A DNA stretch of 64,000 bases from Brachypodium distachyon (taxonomy: Eukaryota > Streptophyta > Magnoliopsida > Poales > Poaceae). The notes beneath the pieces were generated by a model. That model was not told the origin of the DNA and did no database searches. It saw only the letters and a list, made by a program, of their open reading frames with translations. The stretch covers positions 39,260,914 through 39,324,913 of the forward strand of contig NC_016132.3 in assembly GCF_000005505.3 (NCBI RefSeq). Direction: 5' to 3'. The translations under genes were made by a program, and so were the position numbers. This document shows, piece by piece, positions 9,818 through 20,336 of this stretch (position 1 is its first letter; the number at the start of each line of letters is the position of its first letter).

Positions 9818-12407
9818 ATGGATCGCATTCTGCCGCTGCTGCTGTTAGCCGCCGCCGCCGTCGTCCTCGGCGCCGGCGGCACCGAGATCAGCCACAACAA
9901 CCGGGCGCTGGTCATCGACGGCGAGCGGCGCATCATCGTCTCGGGGTCCATCCACTACCCGAGGAGCACCCCAGAGATGTGGCCTGAGCTAATCAGGAAA
10001 GCCAAGGAAGGCGGGCTGGACGCCATCGAGACCTACGTCTTCTGGAACGGCCACGAGCCACGCAAGCGCCAGGTACTTAACATGTTGAATCTATATACTC
10101 CCTCCGTCCAACAAAAAATGTCTCAAGTTTGTTAAAATTTGGATGTATGTAGACATGACTTAGTCTATAGATGCATTTAAAGTTGAGACATCCTTTGTTG
10201 GATAGAGGAGAGTATGAATTTTAAACTCTGTCTAAATGATGATATCGATTGTTTGCAATTTGTGTATAGTACAACTTCGAGGGCAAGTACAACATACGCC
10301 ATCCTCCGCATCGGCCCCTACATCTGCGGCGAATGGAACTACGGGTCTGTTAATTAGTAGCATGTCTATTAAAAAAATCAAATTAGAAATATATACTGTA
10401 TTAGAAATCAAATTAATTTGATACTTAATTATCATGCATGCATGCACGCACAGAGGTCTGCCGGCTTGGCTGCGTGACATCTCGGGCATGCAGTTCCGGA
10501 TGCACAACGACCCTTTCGAAAAAAAAATGGAGACATTCACGAGCCTCATCGTCGCCAAGCTCAAGGAGGCCAAGTTGTTCGCCGGCCAGGGAGGCCCCAT
10601 CATCCTCTCCCAGGTTTAATTAACTAGTAGTAAACCTGGGACAAAGTACACGCTGGACAACTCATCCTCCACCTCAGCAACATCATCGTCCACGTCAGCG
10701 TGCTTCATCAGCAACAAGTTCGAGGACAGGGACGTGAACGTGACGCTCGACGACGGAGCCACCCACGTCATCGTGCCGGCGTGGTCCGTCAGCATCCTGC
10801 CGGGCTGCAAGGCCGTCGCCTACAACACCGCCAGGATCAAGACGCAGACGTCCGTCATGGCCAAGAAGCCACATCAGCTGCCGGAGACGACGACCGCGGC
10901 GGGGCAGCAGCAGCCGATGTGGTCGTGGATGCCGGAGAACCTGGCGCCCTTCATGACGGACGAGAAGGGCAGCTTCAGGAAGAACGAGCTGCTGGAGCAG
11001 ATCACCACGTCCGCCGACGAGAGCGATTATCTCTGGTACAGAACAAGGTAATCAAATTATTAAGCATCTGAATGATCACCATCTAAATTCAATCAAATTC
11101 ATGGTCTGATCTATGTTAATTTGGGGGAAATTAATGCGTTTCTGACAAATGGAATGAAAATGGTGTGTGTGTAGCTTTGAGCATAAGGGTGAGGCGAGCT
11201 ACAAGCTGCACGTGAACACGACGGGGCACGAGCTTTACGCTTTCGTCAATGGAAAGCTCGTTGGTGAGTAATTAGCCGCAGCCCTTTTCTTTTTATTTTC
11301 TTTTTTGGCTTTTGCTTTGCACATTAATTTGGTTTGATTTGTTTATGACAGGGAAACACCACTCGCCAAATGGCGGCTTCGTCTTCCAGCTGGAGACGCC
11401 GGTGAAGCTACACTCCGGCAAGAACTACATCTCCCTCCTCAGCGCCACCATTGGCCTCAAGGTGCTAATTGACTCTTGCTTAATTTCTTCTCCATTTAAT
11501 TTTCTTATTTGGAACTCTCAGGTATCTTGATTTGCCATCAATAAATAATAGAGTAAAATTTGGGTCTTACTTAGTTACGTAATCTGAGCAGAACTACGGA
11601 GCGTTGTTCGAGATGATGCCGGCGGGCATAGTGGGCGGCCCGGTGAAGCTGATCAAGACGACATCCAACACCACGGCCATGGACCTCTCCAACTCCTCAT
11701 GGTCCTACAAATCCGGGCTCGCCGGCGAGTACCGATCCATCCACCTCGACGGCGACGACACCAGGCAGCAGTGGCAGAGCCTGAATGGCACTATCCCGGT
11801 GCACCGCCCTTTCACGTGGTACAAGGCCACGTTCTCGGCCCCGGCAGGGTCCGAGCCCGTGGTGGCGGACCTCCTCGGGCTCGGGAAAGGCGTGGCGTGG
11901 GTCAACGGACACAACCTGGGACGGTACTGGCCGTCCTACGTGGCGTCCGACATGGCAGTGCGACTACAGAGGCACCTTCAAGGCGGAAGGGGGCGGGGTC
12001 CGGTGCCTCTCGGGGTGCGGGGAGCCCGCCCAGCGGTTCTACCACGTGCCGAGGTCGTTCCTTAAGGCCTTGTTCTGTTCGAGGAGGCTGGGGGTGACCC
12101 GTCGGCGGCGGCTTTCAAGACGGTGGGCGTGGGAGCGGCCTGCGTGGAGGGCGTCCAGGTGGGCGATGACGTGGCGCTGGCGTGCGGCGGGCACGGGAGG
12201 ACCATCTCGAGCGTCGACGTGGCGAGCGTCGGCGTGACACGTGGCAGGTGCGGCGGCGCGTACGAAGGCGGGTGCGAGTCAGAGAAGGCGTTGGAGGCCC
12301 TCAAGAAGGCGTGCGTGGGGAAGGAGTCGTGCACGGTGCGGCACACGGAGGAGTTTCTTGTCGCCGCCGGCGTGTCCGGCGAGCTCACGGTCCAGGTCAC
12401 CTGCTGA
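9818..12407 (+). pseudogene. GH35 beta-galactosidase relic lacking catalytic core
   Basis: The gene starts with a signal peptide ([18 protein letters not shown]) and the GH35 N-terminus ([27 protein letters not shown]). Recognisable exons follow at 9818-10072, ~10268-10344, ~10454-10613, ~10630-11048, 11175-11263, 11352-11461 and 11592-12407. The C-terminus has the cysteine-rich SUEL/galactose-binding lectin domain ([15 protein letters not shown] ... CTVRHTEEF). Lesions: a deletion after YNFEGKYN (~10293) removes ~15 residues and the frame. The sequence jumps from GGPIILSQ directly to the mid-protein region, so the exons that carry IENEYG (acid/base Glu) and the WTENWTGWF-type nucleophile region are gone. 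Further frameshifts lie near 11958 and 12065. Plant GH35 enzymes are apoplastic and ~840 residues long; this one cannot be catalytic. Confidence 0.85.
10098..10212. mobile_element. Stowaway-like MITE (115 bp) in intron 1 of the beta-galactosidase relic
   Basis: The ends are CTCCCTCCGTCCAACAAAAA and, inverted, TTTGTTGGATAGAGGAGAG, flanked by TA (10096-10097 and 10213-10214). The left end is the same family as the truncated copy at 38071. Confidence 0.85.
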
Positions 12408-13076
12408 TCATGGATTAAATGTTCGTCATCACTTTTGAGTAGTTGGTGTGTTTAATTTAGCCTCCTCTTGGAAATTTTTGTTAGGAGGTTTCATGAATTA
12501 CTGTAGCTCGATCTATCGAACAAATGGTTTAGAATTTTTCTTTTCTGGTAGTTATTAGTTAAATTTCGAGGTGACAGATGGTAGCCAAGCTGGTACTATT
12601 TTCTAAGAGAAAAGTCTCTACATATATGCAGGCCACTGATAACGAGCTCGATCGATTCCTTCTGTCCAAGTGCTTACTACGATTTCATTTTTCTCCCTCT
12701 TCGTCTTCATCGAGAGCTCCGTCTTGCTACTGAGGTGGTGCTGGCCACGTACTGTACGATTTATGTTTTAGAATCCGTGTTTTATTGCAAATTTGAACTA
12801 ATCACATCAAGAGGGAGCAGCTAATTAACCAGCCCTCCTGTATGCCACAAGCTGGAATGATTAACCTAATCAAGATTTTGACAGTGGACAGATGATCAAG
12901 CAGCAGCTGTATGTACTGGAGTTGATCATATCTTCCATGTAGGCGCTCTCTTCACATTCGAGATCTATATTTGCAGATAAGTCTCGATCTGCTAATTAAG
13001 TGCTAACACCTACGCCCAGACAATCCGGACAGAATTAATTTTAAAACCTGGCTCAAACTAACTCAGAAGATCAGTA
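12408..13076. other. spacer, no gene seen
   Basis: AT-rich sequence downstream of the beta-galactosidase relic, probably including its former 3' UTR. No open frame with recognisable content and no clear repeat structure was seen. Confidence 0.5.
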
Positions 13077-13188
13077 CTCCCTCAGACCCCTACTACTTGT
13101 CTTAAATTTGTCAAAATATGGATGTATCTTTGTTTAAAAACGTCTAGATACATATAATATTTCAACAAGTAATACCGGCAGGAGGAAG
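13077..13188. mobile_element. Stowaway-like MITE (112 bp)
   Basis: The left end is CTCCCTCAGACCCCTACTAC and the right end GGCAGGAGGAAG, flanked by TA dinucleotides (13075-13076 and 13189-13190). The centre (ATATGGATGTATCT ... AGATACATATAATATTTCAAC) is inverted-repeat like and is shared with the elements at 18655 and 41663. Confidence 0.8.
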
Positions 13189-13841
13189 TAGTACATCTTG
13201 CTGCTACAACACGCAGTTCAGTACTTCTTCAGTCAAGCAAATCGTACAACGAATCAAATGCACAGCTCAGCTAGCTGTTAACATTACAAACCACACTTGA
13301 GAATATATAGTTCTCATCTCATGATCCACACAAACAAATTAAATAAATATCTTACATATATAGATGATCACACCAAACGTACAAGAGATGACACTCTGGG
13401 GACGGACTTGATTTCACACGACACACAATGGTTAATTTGTCACCGGATGGCTGGGAACCTAACCTTTTATTTTGAGATTGTGTATGTATACACACACATT
13501 CACACACAGGTACTAGTTCAGAAGAAGTCACATAGAGAACTGGAAATGGGAAATTATTTAGACGGCATTTATGTATGGAGGCAGGGGATGGAGACAAAGG
13601 ATACAAATACAATGATAGTTGACTGGATGGAGGAAATCAGGCAAGTGATGGGGCACAGTGGTATTTGACATATATGGTATGGATGTATGGTGGAATATAT
13701 CCTGTTAACAAGGCAGGTGTTTAGGAAGAGGAAGGTACTCCGTGATCAAAGGTCGATGAACAGAGGAGTATGCTGCTCAAGTGAAATAACATATATACCA
13801 ACTGATGGATAGCAGCATGGATGTGTTGAGCTTGAGTTGAT

Positions 13842-16800
13842 TCACCTGAGGTAGCTGGTCATCACGGCGCGCTCGTCCAAGGAGGCAAACTTCGGTGGAA
13901 GCTTGGGGTTATAGCTGTCACGGCGCGAGAGTGGGCTCCACTGGAGCTTGCTCCACCACCTCCTCTCGCCGCTCACCTTCACCTTCTCGGCCTGCTGGAC
14001 ATCTAGGCGCGGAAGAAGTTGGAGGCTCCAGCAGCCCCGGACATGGAGCTCCTTCCACATCGGTGCTGTAAAGGTGGTATCGCTGTCGTGGAAGTGCTGG
14101 AGCAGTGGAAGCTCCTGCAGACGTACCCTCTGCAGGCTTGGTAGCTGGCAAGTATCTTCAGCTTGCTGAGAATATGCATTGCGAATGAAAATTGTCTTGA
14201 GGTTGTAGCAGAACAAGATGTCAAGTGTCTTGAGACATGGTAGGGTTGTTCCATGTGCCACCACGTGCTTCAATCTTGGGCAATCTTCCAAGTGCAGGTG
14301 CGCTAGTGAACTTAAGGCATTACAACTGTAATTTGAAAAGAGGCAAACTAGACTTTTCAGGTTACGGACATGCACATTCCGTAGATTTTTTAAGCCTTGT
14401 GTGTGACCATTGAAAACTTCTTCCATTTTATGGCACCAACGAAGCTCACATTCTTCCAGCTCGCCGACATAGCGAGAGCAATCAAAATACTTGATAGAAC
14501 TATCACATGTTACTGATATTGATTTGGTGACATATAGAAGATATCCCAAATCTTTAAGTACCGATTGCATCCCTGTGATCTCCACATGGCGCTCAGTTCG
14601 GTGAAGGGGAACGGTAATCGGTGATGCAATTGCAACTTCCTGTATATAACAGCTTCTATATACATCCACATATGTTGATTGCTTCTGCAACAACTCCTGC
14701 AACTTGGTATCGACCATGGCTTCTTCATCTTGCAGCTGCTTGCTAGTATTTGTAATGCATGGTGCGGCTTGAACAAAGAAAGATTGGAAAAACCGTCCAT
14801 CCCTTACTAAATGTGCAACACTATAATTGAACGTGCAAAAGAACCTAAAGTCAGTAACACACAGTTGAGAACAAATCTGATCAGAGTGTTTACCAATTCC
14901 ATCTGTGCAGTGATCCAAATAAAACACATTTGGGAGTCGCTCCAGCATATGCCAAGGAAATCGTCTCAGAGAAGGGACACCGGCGAGGAGCAATCTCCTA
15001 AGCAGGGGGAGATTAGGGATATCGCTAGAGAGATCCTTGATAGCTGTAGCTGACAAATCAAGCTCCTCCAAAGCATCAAGATTCTTGAGCTCGACGGCCT
15101 CAAGTTTTCTACATCCACGCAAGGATAATCGCCTTATGTGAGGTGCGCGGATCAAGATGAAGGATACAAGGGTAGGATGCCCTTCCAATTTGTTTTCTTC
15201 CACCATGAATGAGTCCAATCCTACAGTGGGTAGGACCATGGAGATTGACCCTGTGAGTGAAATCAATTTCTTGTTGTCAATGAGCTTCAGTGACTGAAGG
15301 TTCTGCATTTCTTCAAATATCTTCTGGGGGAAGTATCTTATTTGAGTCCCAGTGACCTCAAGGGTTGTTAGACTGGATAGCGCGACCATGGAAGGAGATA
15401 ACTCCACAAGTTTAGAGCAGTTGACAAGGATAAGCTCTTCTAGATTTGACATGCCTTGGAAAAAATTGGGAGGAAAAATAGTTATTTCTGAAAAGGACAT
15501 GTCAAGATATATCAAATTGCTCTTTTGGTTGCCGAGATCTTGTGGCAGATGGGAAAACGGAACTCCATTCATATCAAGAATTTGGAGCAGGTATAGAGTG
15601 GACAATGGTGAATATGAACTGGCATTTGTTGATGACTCTGTGGCACTAGTTGTGGATGAAGTGGAAAGAGTTTTAAGATGATGGCAGCCCCTGAGTGAAA
15701 GCAACCAAAGGTTCAGTAGAGAACCGATGGTAGAAGGGAGTGACTTTAGTGGAGTGTAGGAGAGATCAAGAACACGGAGAAAACATAGTTCGAGCAAGAA
15801 ATGGTCCAGCTTGGACAGTATGGGTGATTGTTGTGAGCAGCCTCTTAGAATAAGTGAAGTCGGGCCCCTGGGTTTCTCTTGGCTCAACCATTCTCGGCTC
15901 ACATGCCATCCATGGTCATCAACGAAGGAGATCCAATTTTTCTTGTTATCAAGGAGTTCATCTAATGTGATGCATTCTGCAACGAGGCCATGGTATGCAA
16001 AGAATTGCACAGCAGTACCGGTGGCTCCATCAGGGTCATTCGCAGGAGAATAAGGCAGCTGCAACAAAGAGTATTTCTCAAACGCTTCAAGGATGACCAT
16101 TCCAACCTGATGCATATAGGCATGTTTGCTGATGGATATATGCATGTTTGCTTCTTCCTTGATGGAGACGTGAGGGAGGATTCCATGGGCAGCCCAGTGG
16201 TGGATGAGCTCGTCTGAGGTAACAGGCACTACCTGTGAATGTTTGGTAAAGATCAACATAGCATAGTGGAAGCAATTGATGGCTATGTGATGCCAGTACT
16301 CCTTCCTTTCTTGATGGATCATGTTGAATATGTGTTCGGCCGAGTGATGCAGTGAACAGAGGGTAAGCATCATAACCTGCTCATTGTTAATGTATATAGC
16401 TTGTTCCATTAACTTCCGCCGGCTCCTGTTGTAGGCATCTTGAGAAGTAACCGAGATGAACAATCGAGATTCTGCCCAGGTAGGCGGAGGAAGCCCGACA
16501 TCCTCAGAAAAACTGCTAGTCTCAATTGGCCACTGGAGGTTCTCGACAACCAGCATGTACTTCTCGGATGACAACTGACTGCCGATCCGAGGGAGTAGTC
16601 TCTCCCGCGCGTAATTCTCCAACTCGTAAGTATTGCCCTCGTAGGAGTAGTATCGCAGCACTTCATACTCTTCTTTGATCCTGTTGTATTCTTCGTCCAG
16701 CAGGCCTAGCTCCTTTGCCGCAGCGATGGCCAACTGGTACTTTATGCTCATGAATGCCGGGTCCAGATCCACCTTTATCACGTGTTTGAAAGGCCCATGG

Positions 16801-16935
16801 AGCTGATGTATTTTCTCCACAGCCCTGATTGATATAGCACGTGTGAATGAAGCCATGGGTCCCACACCAACGCTCCAACACACATAACTACCTGGTACGT
16901 TAAGAAATAGATACGGCCAGCGATCTTCATTCAGC
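13842..16935 (-). CDS. degenerate-P-loop NB-ARC/LRR (NLR-like) protein, copy 2, main exon
   Basis: An open exon of 1031 codons follows an acceptor (GTGACCAG|GCTGAATG) and runs to a stop at 13842. Reading from the exon start, GVGPMASFTRAI stands where an NLR P-loop (GxGxGKTT) should be, so the Walker lysine and threonines are missing. Next come an RNBS-A-like FKHVIKVDLDP and a kinase-2 position reading YMLVVENLQW instead of LLVLDDVW, so the acidic pair is lost. These are followed by RNBS-D/winged-helix text (NCFHYAMLIF ... DELIHHWAAHGIL) and a region where AYHG replaces MHD. The C-terminal ~650 residues are LRRs (e.g. LRVLDLSYTPLKSLPSTIG). Canonical NLRs bind ATP and trigger immunity; this one probably does not bind nucleotide. 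The first in-frame ATG is the MASF within the P-loop region, and the true start lies upstream or is unresolved. It converges on its frameshifted sister copy. Confidence 0.75.
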
Positions 16936-18654
16936 CTGGTCACAGAAAAAAAATTAATTACTACTAGCAAGTAATAGTGGTTATCTTGTCAAACGATCGA
17001 CTAGACTGCGATAAACGTCTATCCAACTCTGTAACTCGATCATGTTGGTGCTTGCATTACATGAAATAGACTCGAGCTTAGTTACTATCAACCAGTCTCT
17101 CCTATTTTGTTTGCAAGGCAAGAAAACAAACGACTATAAATATTTCGTGTATCGACATACTAGATTGACCTCCAAAAGAGAATCATGCCAAAATTAACTC
17201 TTAACTACTTGTAAAAGAGTTCTCCCCATTGGCCGCTAGTGTGATAAGATATGTGTTGCAGAATGCCAAAATTTGTTTCAACTATTTATTGTGGCCTTTG
17301 ATTGTTGCAGGAAATATAGGAATGTTTTGATGGTAGGGACCAAGCTAGGGACCTCAAGATGGGACATCATGTGAATACACCCTGATTCTAAGGTAGAGAG
17401 ATGTTTGGGATTAGGACATCCACAAAAGTTGACTCTTAGCTGACTCTTATTTGAAAATTGCTTATGTAGAGGAGGGAGAAATGAGAGAGAAGAGGACTGG
17501 CTCGGACTTTTAGCCAAGAGTAGATTAAGAATCAATCTTGTTACTGTTTTACACCATTGAATTTAATGCTGACAAATCATGTCGACTCTAGGTGACGTGG
17601 AAATTCAGTACTGACTCTACCTTTATGGATATACTCTTAGATATAGATTTATGTACCAAAAGTGAATTGTGAAGAACTATTAAGTAGTAAAATAATCATT
17701 ATAAGGTTGTTAAGAAAACACATATGGATAAATACTACAAAAATGCACTATGTATATATTAAGGAAGGAGTGTAAATTAGGAGGTTATGAATCATACCAA
17801 AAGTCTTTATCTCTCTGATTCTTAAGCCATATTGTCCGCTCAAAACTAGATGGCGCCATGACTTATTTTCAGTAGTGTACCAAACTTTTAGTTTCCACAA
17901 AATTAACCTGAAATAAATAAATCATGTGAATTAATTATCAACAAAAGAATCACATGATCGTTTCACACAAACATGTTTTGTTTTGAATATATGGTGTGTA
18001 AACCAGACAGTAGAACTCCACGACTTGTTGCACAGAGGACCATGGGAAGGATAAGAAAATACAGTCTGGCCTTAATAATAGATACTCCTAAACAAAGCAA
18101 GGACTGAAATAAAAAATATAACGTCGTAGTTCTCGAGCATTACGTAATACACACCGCCAAGTACATACACCAATACAGATGTGTTTCCTAATCACAGGGT
18201 ATATATAACTGGTCGAGAAAGATGATAAACTCATGAATCTTATTGCATTTTTATTACTCAAACACACCACGTTGATATACAGGTTTGCACCAAAATTTAA
18301 ACTTTTATGGTTGGAGTCATCCTCTACTACTTCTCCAATCTAAAATTTATTCATGTGACGTGCTAAACATCAAGACCACTACTGTTTAGTAGGAAATAAT
18401 GTTAACTAACCATCAACGTTCATGTATCAATGTATATGTACCTCTCAGCTATGTATGATCTTTGAGAAACTTAAAAAACCATGAATAACTTGGTATAGTA
18501 TAATGTCACGCAGCTTCTTAGATCATCAAAGGAGGCAATACTCAGAAACACTTAAACTGAAGGCTGCCAATAAATACTCAATCAATATATAGAGCTTCCT
18601 TTCACGGTCCTGAGAAAACAGAAGCAATTGACCCTTGTCAATTGTTATATAGTA

Positions 18655-18767
18655 CTCCCTCTGATCCTAAATTCTTGACTCAAATTTGCGCAAATATGGA
18701 TGTATCTATTCTTAAAAAGCGTTTAGATACATGTAATATTTCAACAACAATTTAGGATCGGAGGGAG
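18655..18767. mobile_element. Stowaway-like MITE (113 bp)
   Basis: CTCCCTCTGATCCTAAATTC at one end and TTTAGGATCGGAGGGAG at the other, flanked by TA (18653-18654 and 18768-18769). It lies in the long intron between the two NLR exons. Same family as 41663-41774. Confidence 0.9.
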
Positions 18768-18814
18768 TAGCTCGGAAGTAAATAAATAGCAACACAAATA
18801 TAAATAAAAAGTAC

Positions 18815-18990
18815 CTGCTGGCTGAATTTATCACCGTGAGTAATATGGATGCTGATAGATGTTCGATCTTATCAATTAGATCTTCTTCAAAAATCTCGAT
18901 GGTCAGAAATGCCAACAATCTTTTGGTGTTTTTGGAGGAACTGGTAACTACTGAAGCAAGCAAATTAGATAACAAAGAGAGAAAGCCAGT
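18815..18990 (-). CDS. putative upstream coding exon of NLR copy 2
   Basis: The frame reads NLLASVVTSSSKNTKRLL, then a helix-like segment containing EIFEEDLIDKIEHLSASIL, and ends ...NSAS + AG at donor CAGCAG|GTAC (exon end 18815). The two leftover bases join the first G of the main exon (16935) to give AGG and continue the frame exactly (..SAS-R-LNEDRW). The region is conserved in sequence and position in the other arm but is broken there. The 5' limit is unclear: the frame stays open to about 19164 with no ATG, so the start codon must lie in another exon. The content fits an N-terminal helical domain of an NLR. Confidence 0.45.
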
Positions 18991-19099
18991 GCTTATTTTA
19001 GGGAATTTTTTTGTTTCTTGGTTGAAAACGAAAGAAAAAACAAATTGCAGTTGTGGATCTGAACGAGCAACAGTAAAGAGAAGCAAATTTATTTTTTCA

Positions 19100-19500
19100 A
19101 TATTAGTCACTAGAAAATACTTGTATGGCAGATGTGAATGAACAATGCTGAAGTGGAAGACCAACTTTTTTCTGTATTGATTACAATAAAGAAGACTGTT
19201 TTATATATGTGAAAGAGCAAGAATCAAGAAGGAAAAAACACCAATATTTCTTTTATTTTTATTTTTGTAATGAATACTAGAGAAAAAAGATTAATTTGTA
19301 AATGTAGAAGAAAGAACAATGACATGGAACAGGCATATATATCTTTTGTTTTGTTCGTACTTATCACTAGAAACAAATACTATTTTGTATATGCGAAGAA
19401 CACAGTCAAGAGGGAGAAACACCATTTTTTTTCCTTTTTTAATGATAACTAGAATTAAACAGATTGAATTAGTCCTATAGATGTGAAAGCACAAGAGTAA
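19100..19500 (-). repeat. degenerate ~90-bp tandem repeats, right-arm counterpart
   Basis: Units with TCACTAGAAA, then an AAAT-rich block, then TGTARATGYGAARRA motifs repeat at roughly 90-bp spacing. This is the counterpart of 1770-2230 on the other strand. Confidence 0.5.
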
Positions 19501-19510
19501 GTGAAAACAC

Positions 19511-19617
19511 CAGAGAATTTTGAAGAACAAGGTCGAAAGTTTTGGTTGCAAGAAACAAATGGCTAGGAGAGGAGGGCGAGGCGTTGCAATGTTTGATCCG
19601 ATGGCTTATATTTACAC
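19511..19617 (-). promoter_or_regulatory. putative TATA promoter and non-coding first exon, NLR copy 2
   Basis: AAATATAAG on the minus strand near 19614-19605 is followed by ~95 bp ending at the donor ..TTCTCTG|GTGTTTTCAC (exon end ~19511), in the same arrangement as 1646-1754. There is no ATG in this exon. Confidence 0.45.
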
Positions 19618-20336
19618 AAACTGAAACATCAGCCGGAGCAAAGATGTGATGCTTGGTTACAGGAACAAGGAAGGAATAGATTTTGCTCATAGATAAAGGA
19701 TAAAGGGACAAAGGGGACCAACATGATCAAAGAAGAATCGGAATAACTTGACATGCGCATGCCCTGCCAAAGGACTTTATCTAAAGTTGAATTTGCATAA
19801 TTAATGCTTAAGGTTTTAAAGCAAGAAGGATTGATGTTGATCGAGCTGTGAGATTCGTGGTTGAGGTTTATATATCTGTAACACTTGCGCCGCTTAATTA
19901 ATTACCCCATTGGGCATTTCGATGGATGATGATATTGCTGTTTACTAGTATCCAACTTGATTGATTTGATATACTTGGGTGTTTCTATCGGCTAGGTAGC
20001 AGATTTTTCCTAATAAAGTTGCAAACAAGTACGCTATATATCTTTTCTGGAACCATGCAGGACTGCGCATGTCATGCTCAGGAGGGCAATTACTGGATAA
20101 ACATAATTGGGAGTGATCTGTGCCGCAGTGACAAGTATAAAAGTAAGGGAGATCATAAGAAAGAGACAACATGAATTTTGACGGAGAGGAAAATCTGTGA
20201 TCTGATGACCACATATCACCTCCTTCTTTACAAAGGGAAGTAAGTTAAAGCAAAAGGCAAAAGATGATCTGGTCTGATCATGATGGATATCGATCCTCAC
20301 ATGTTTGGTTCAGCATCTGGGTTAACTTAATGTGTT

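Larger units (their letters stand above)
13530..20300 (-). repeat. right arm of the large inverted duplication (NLR copy 2)
   Basis: Reverse complement of 530-8690 as described for the left arm. It lacks the LINE fragment, the foldback, the 300-bp insertion and the 4784 MITE of the left arm, and instead carries its own MITE at 18655-18767. It is therefore the arm closer to the ancestral length. Confidence 0.85.
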
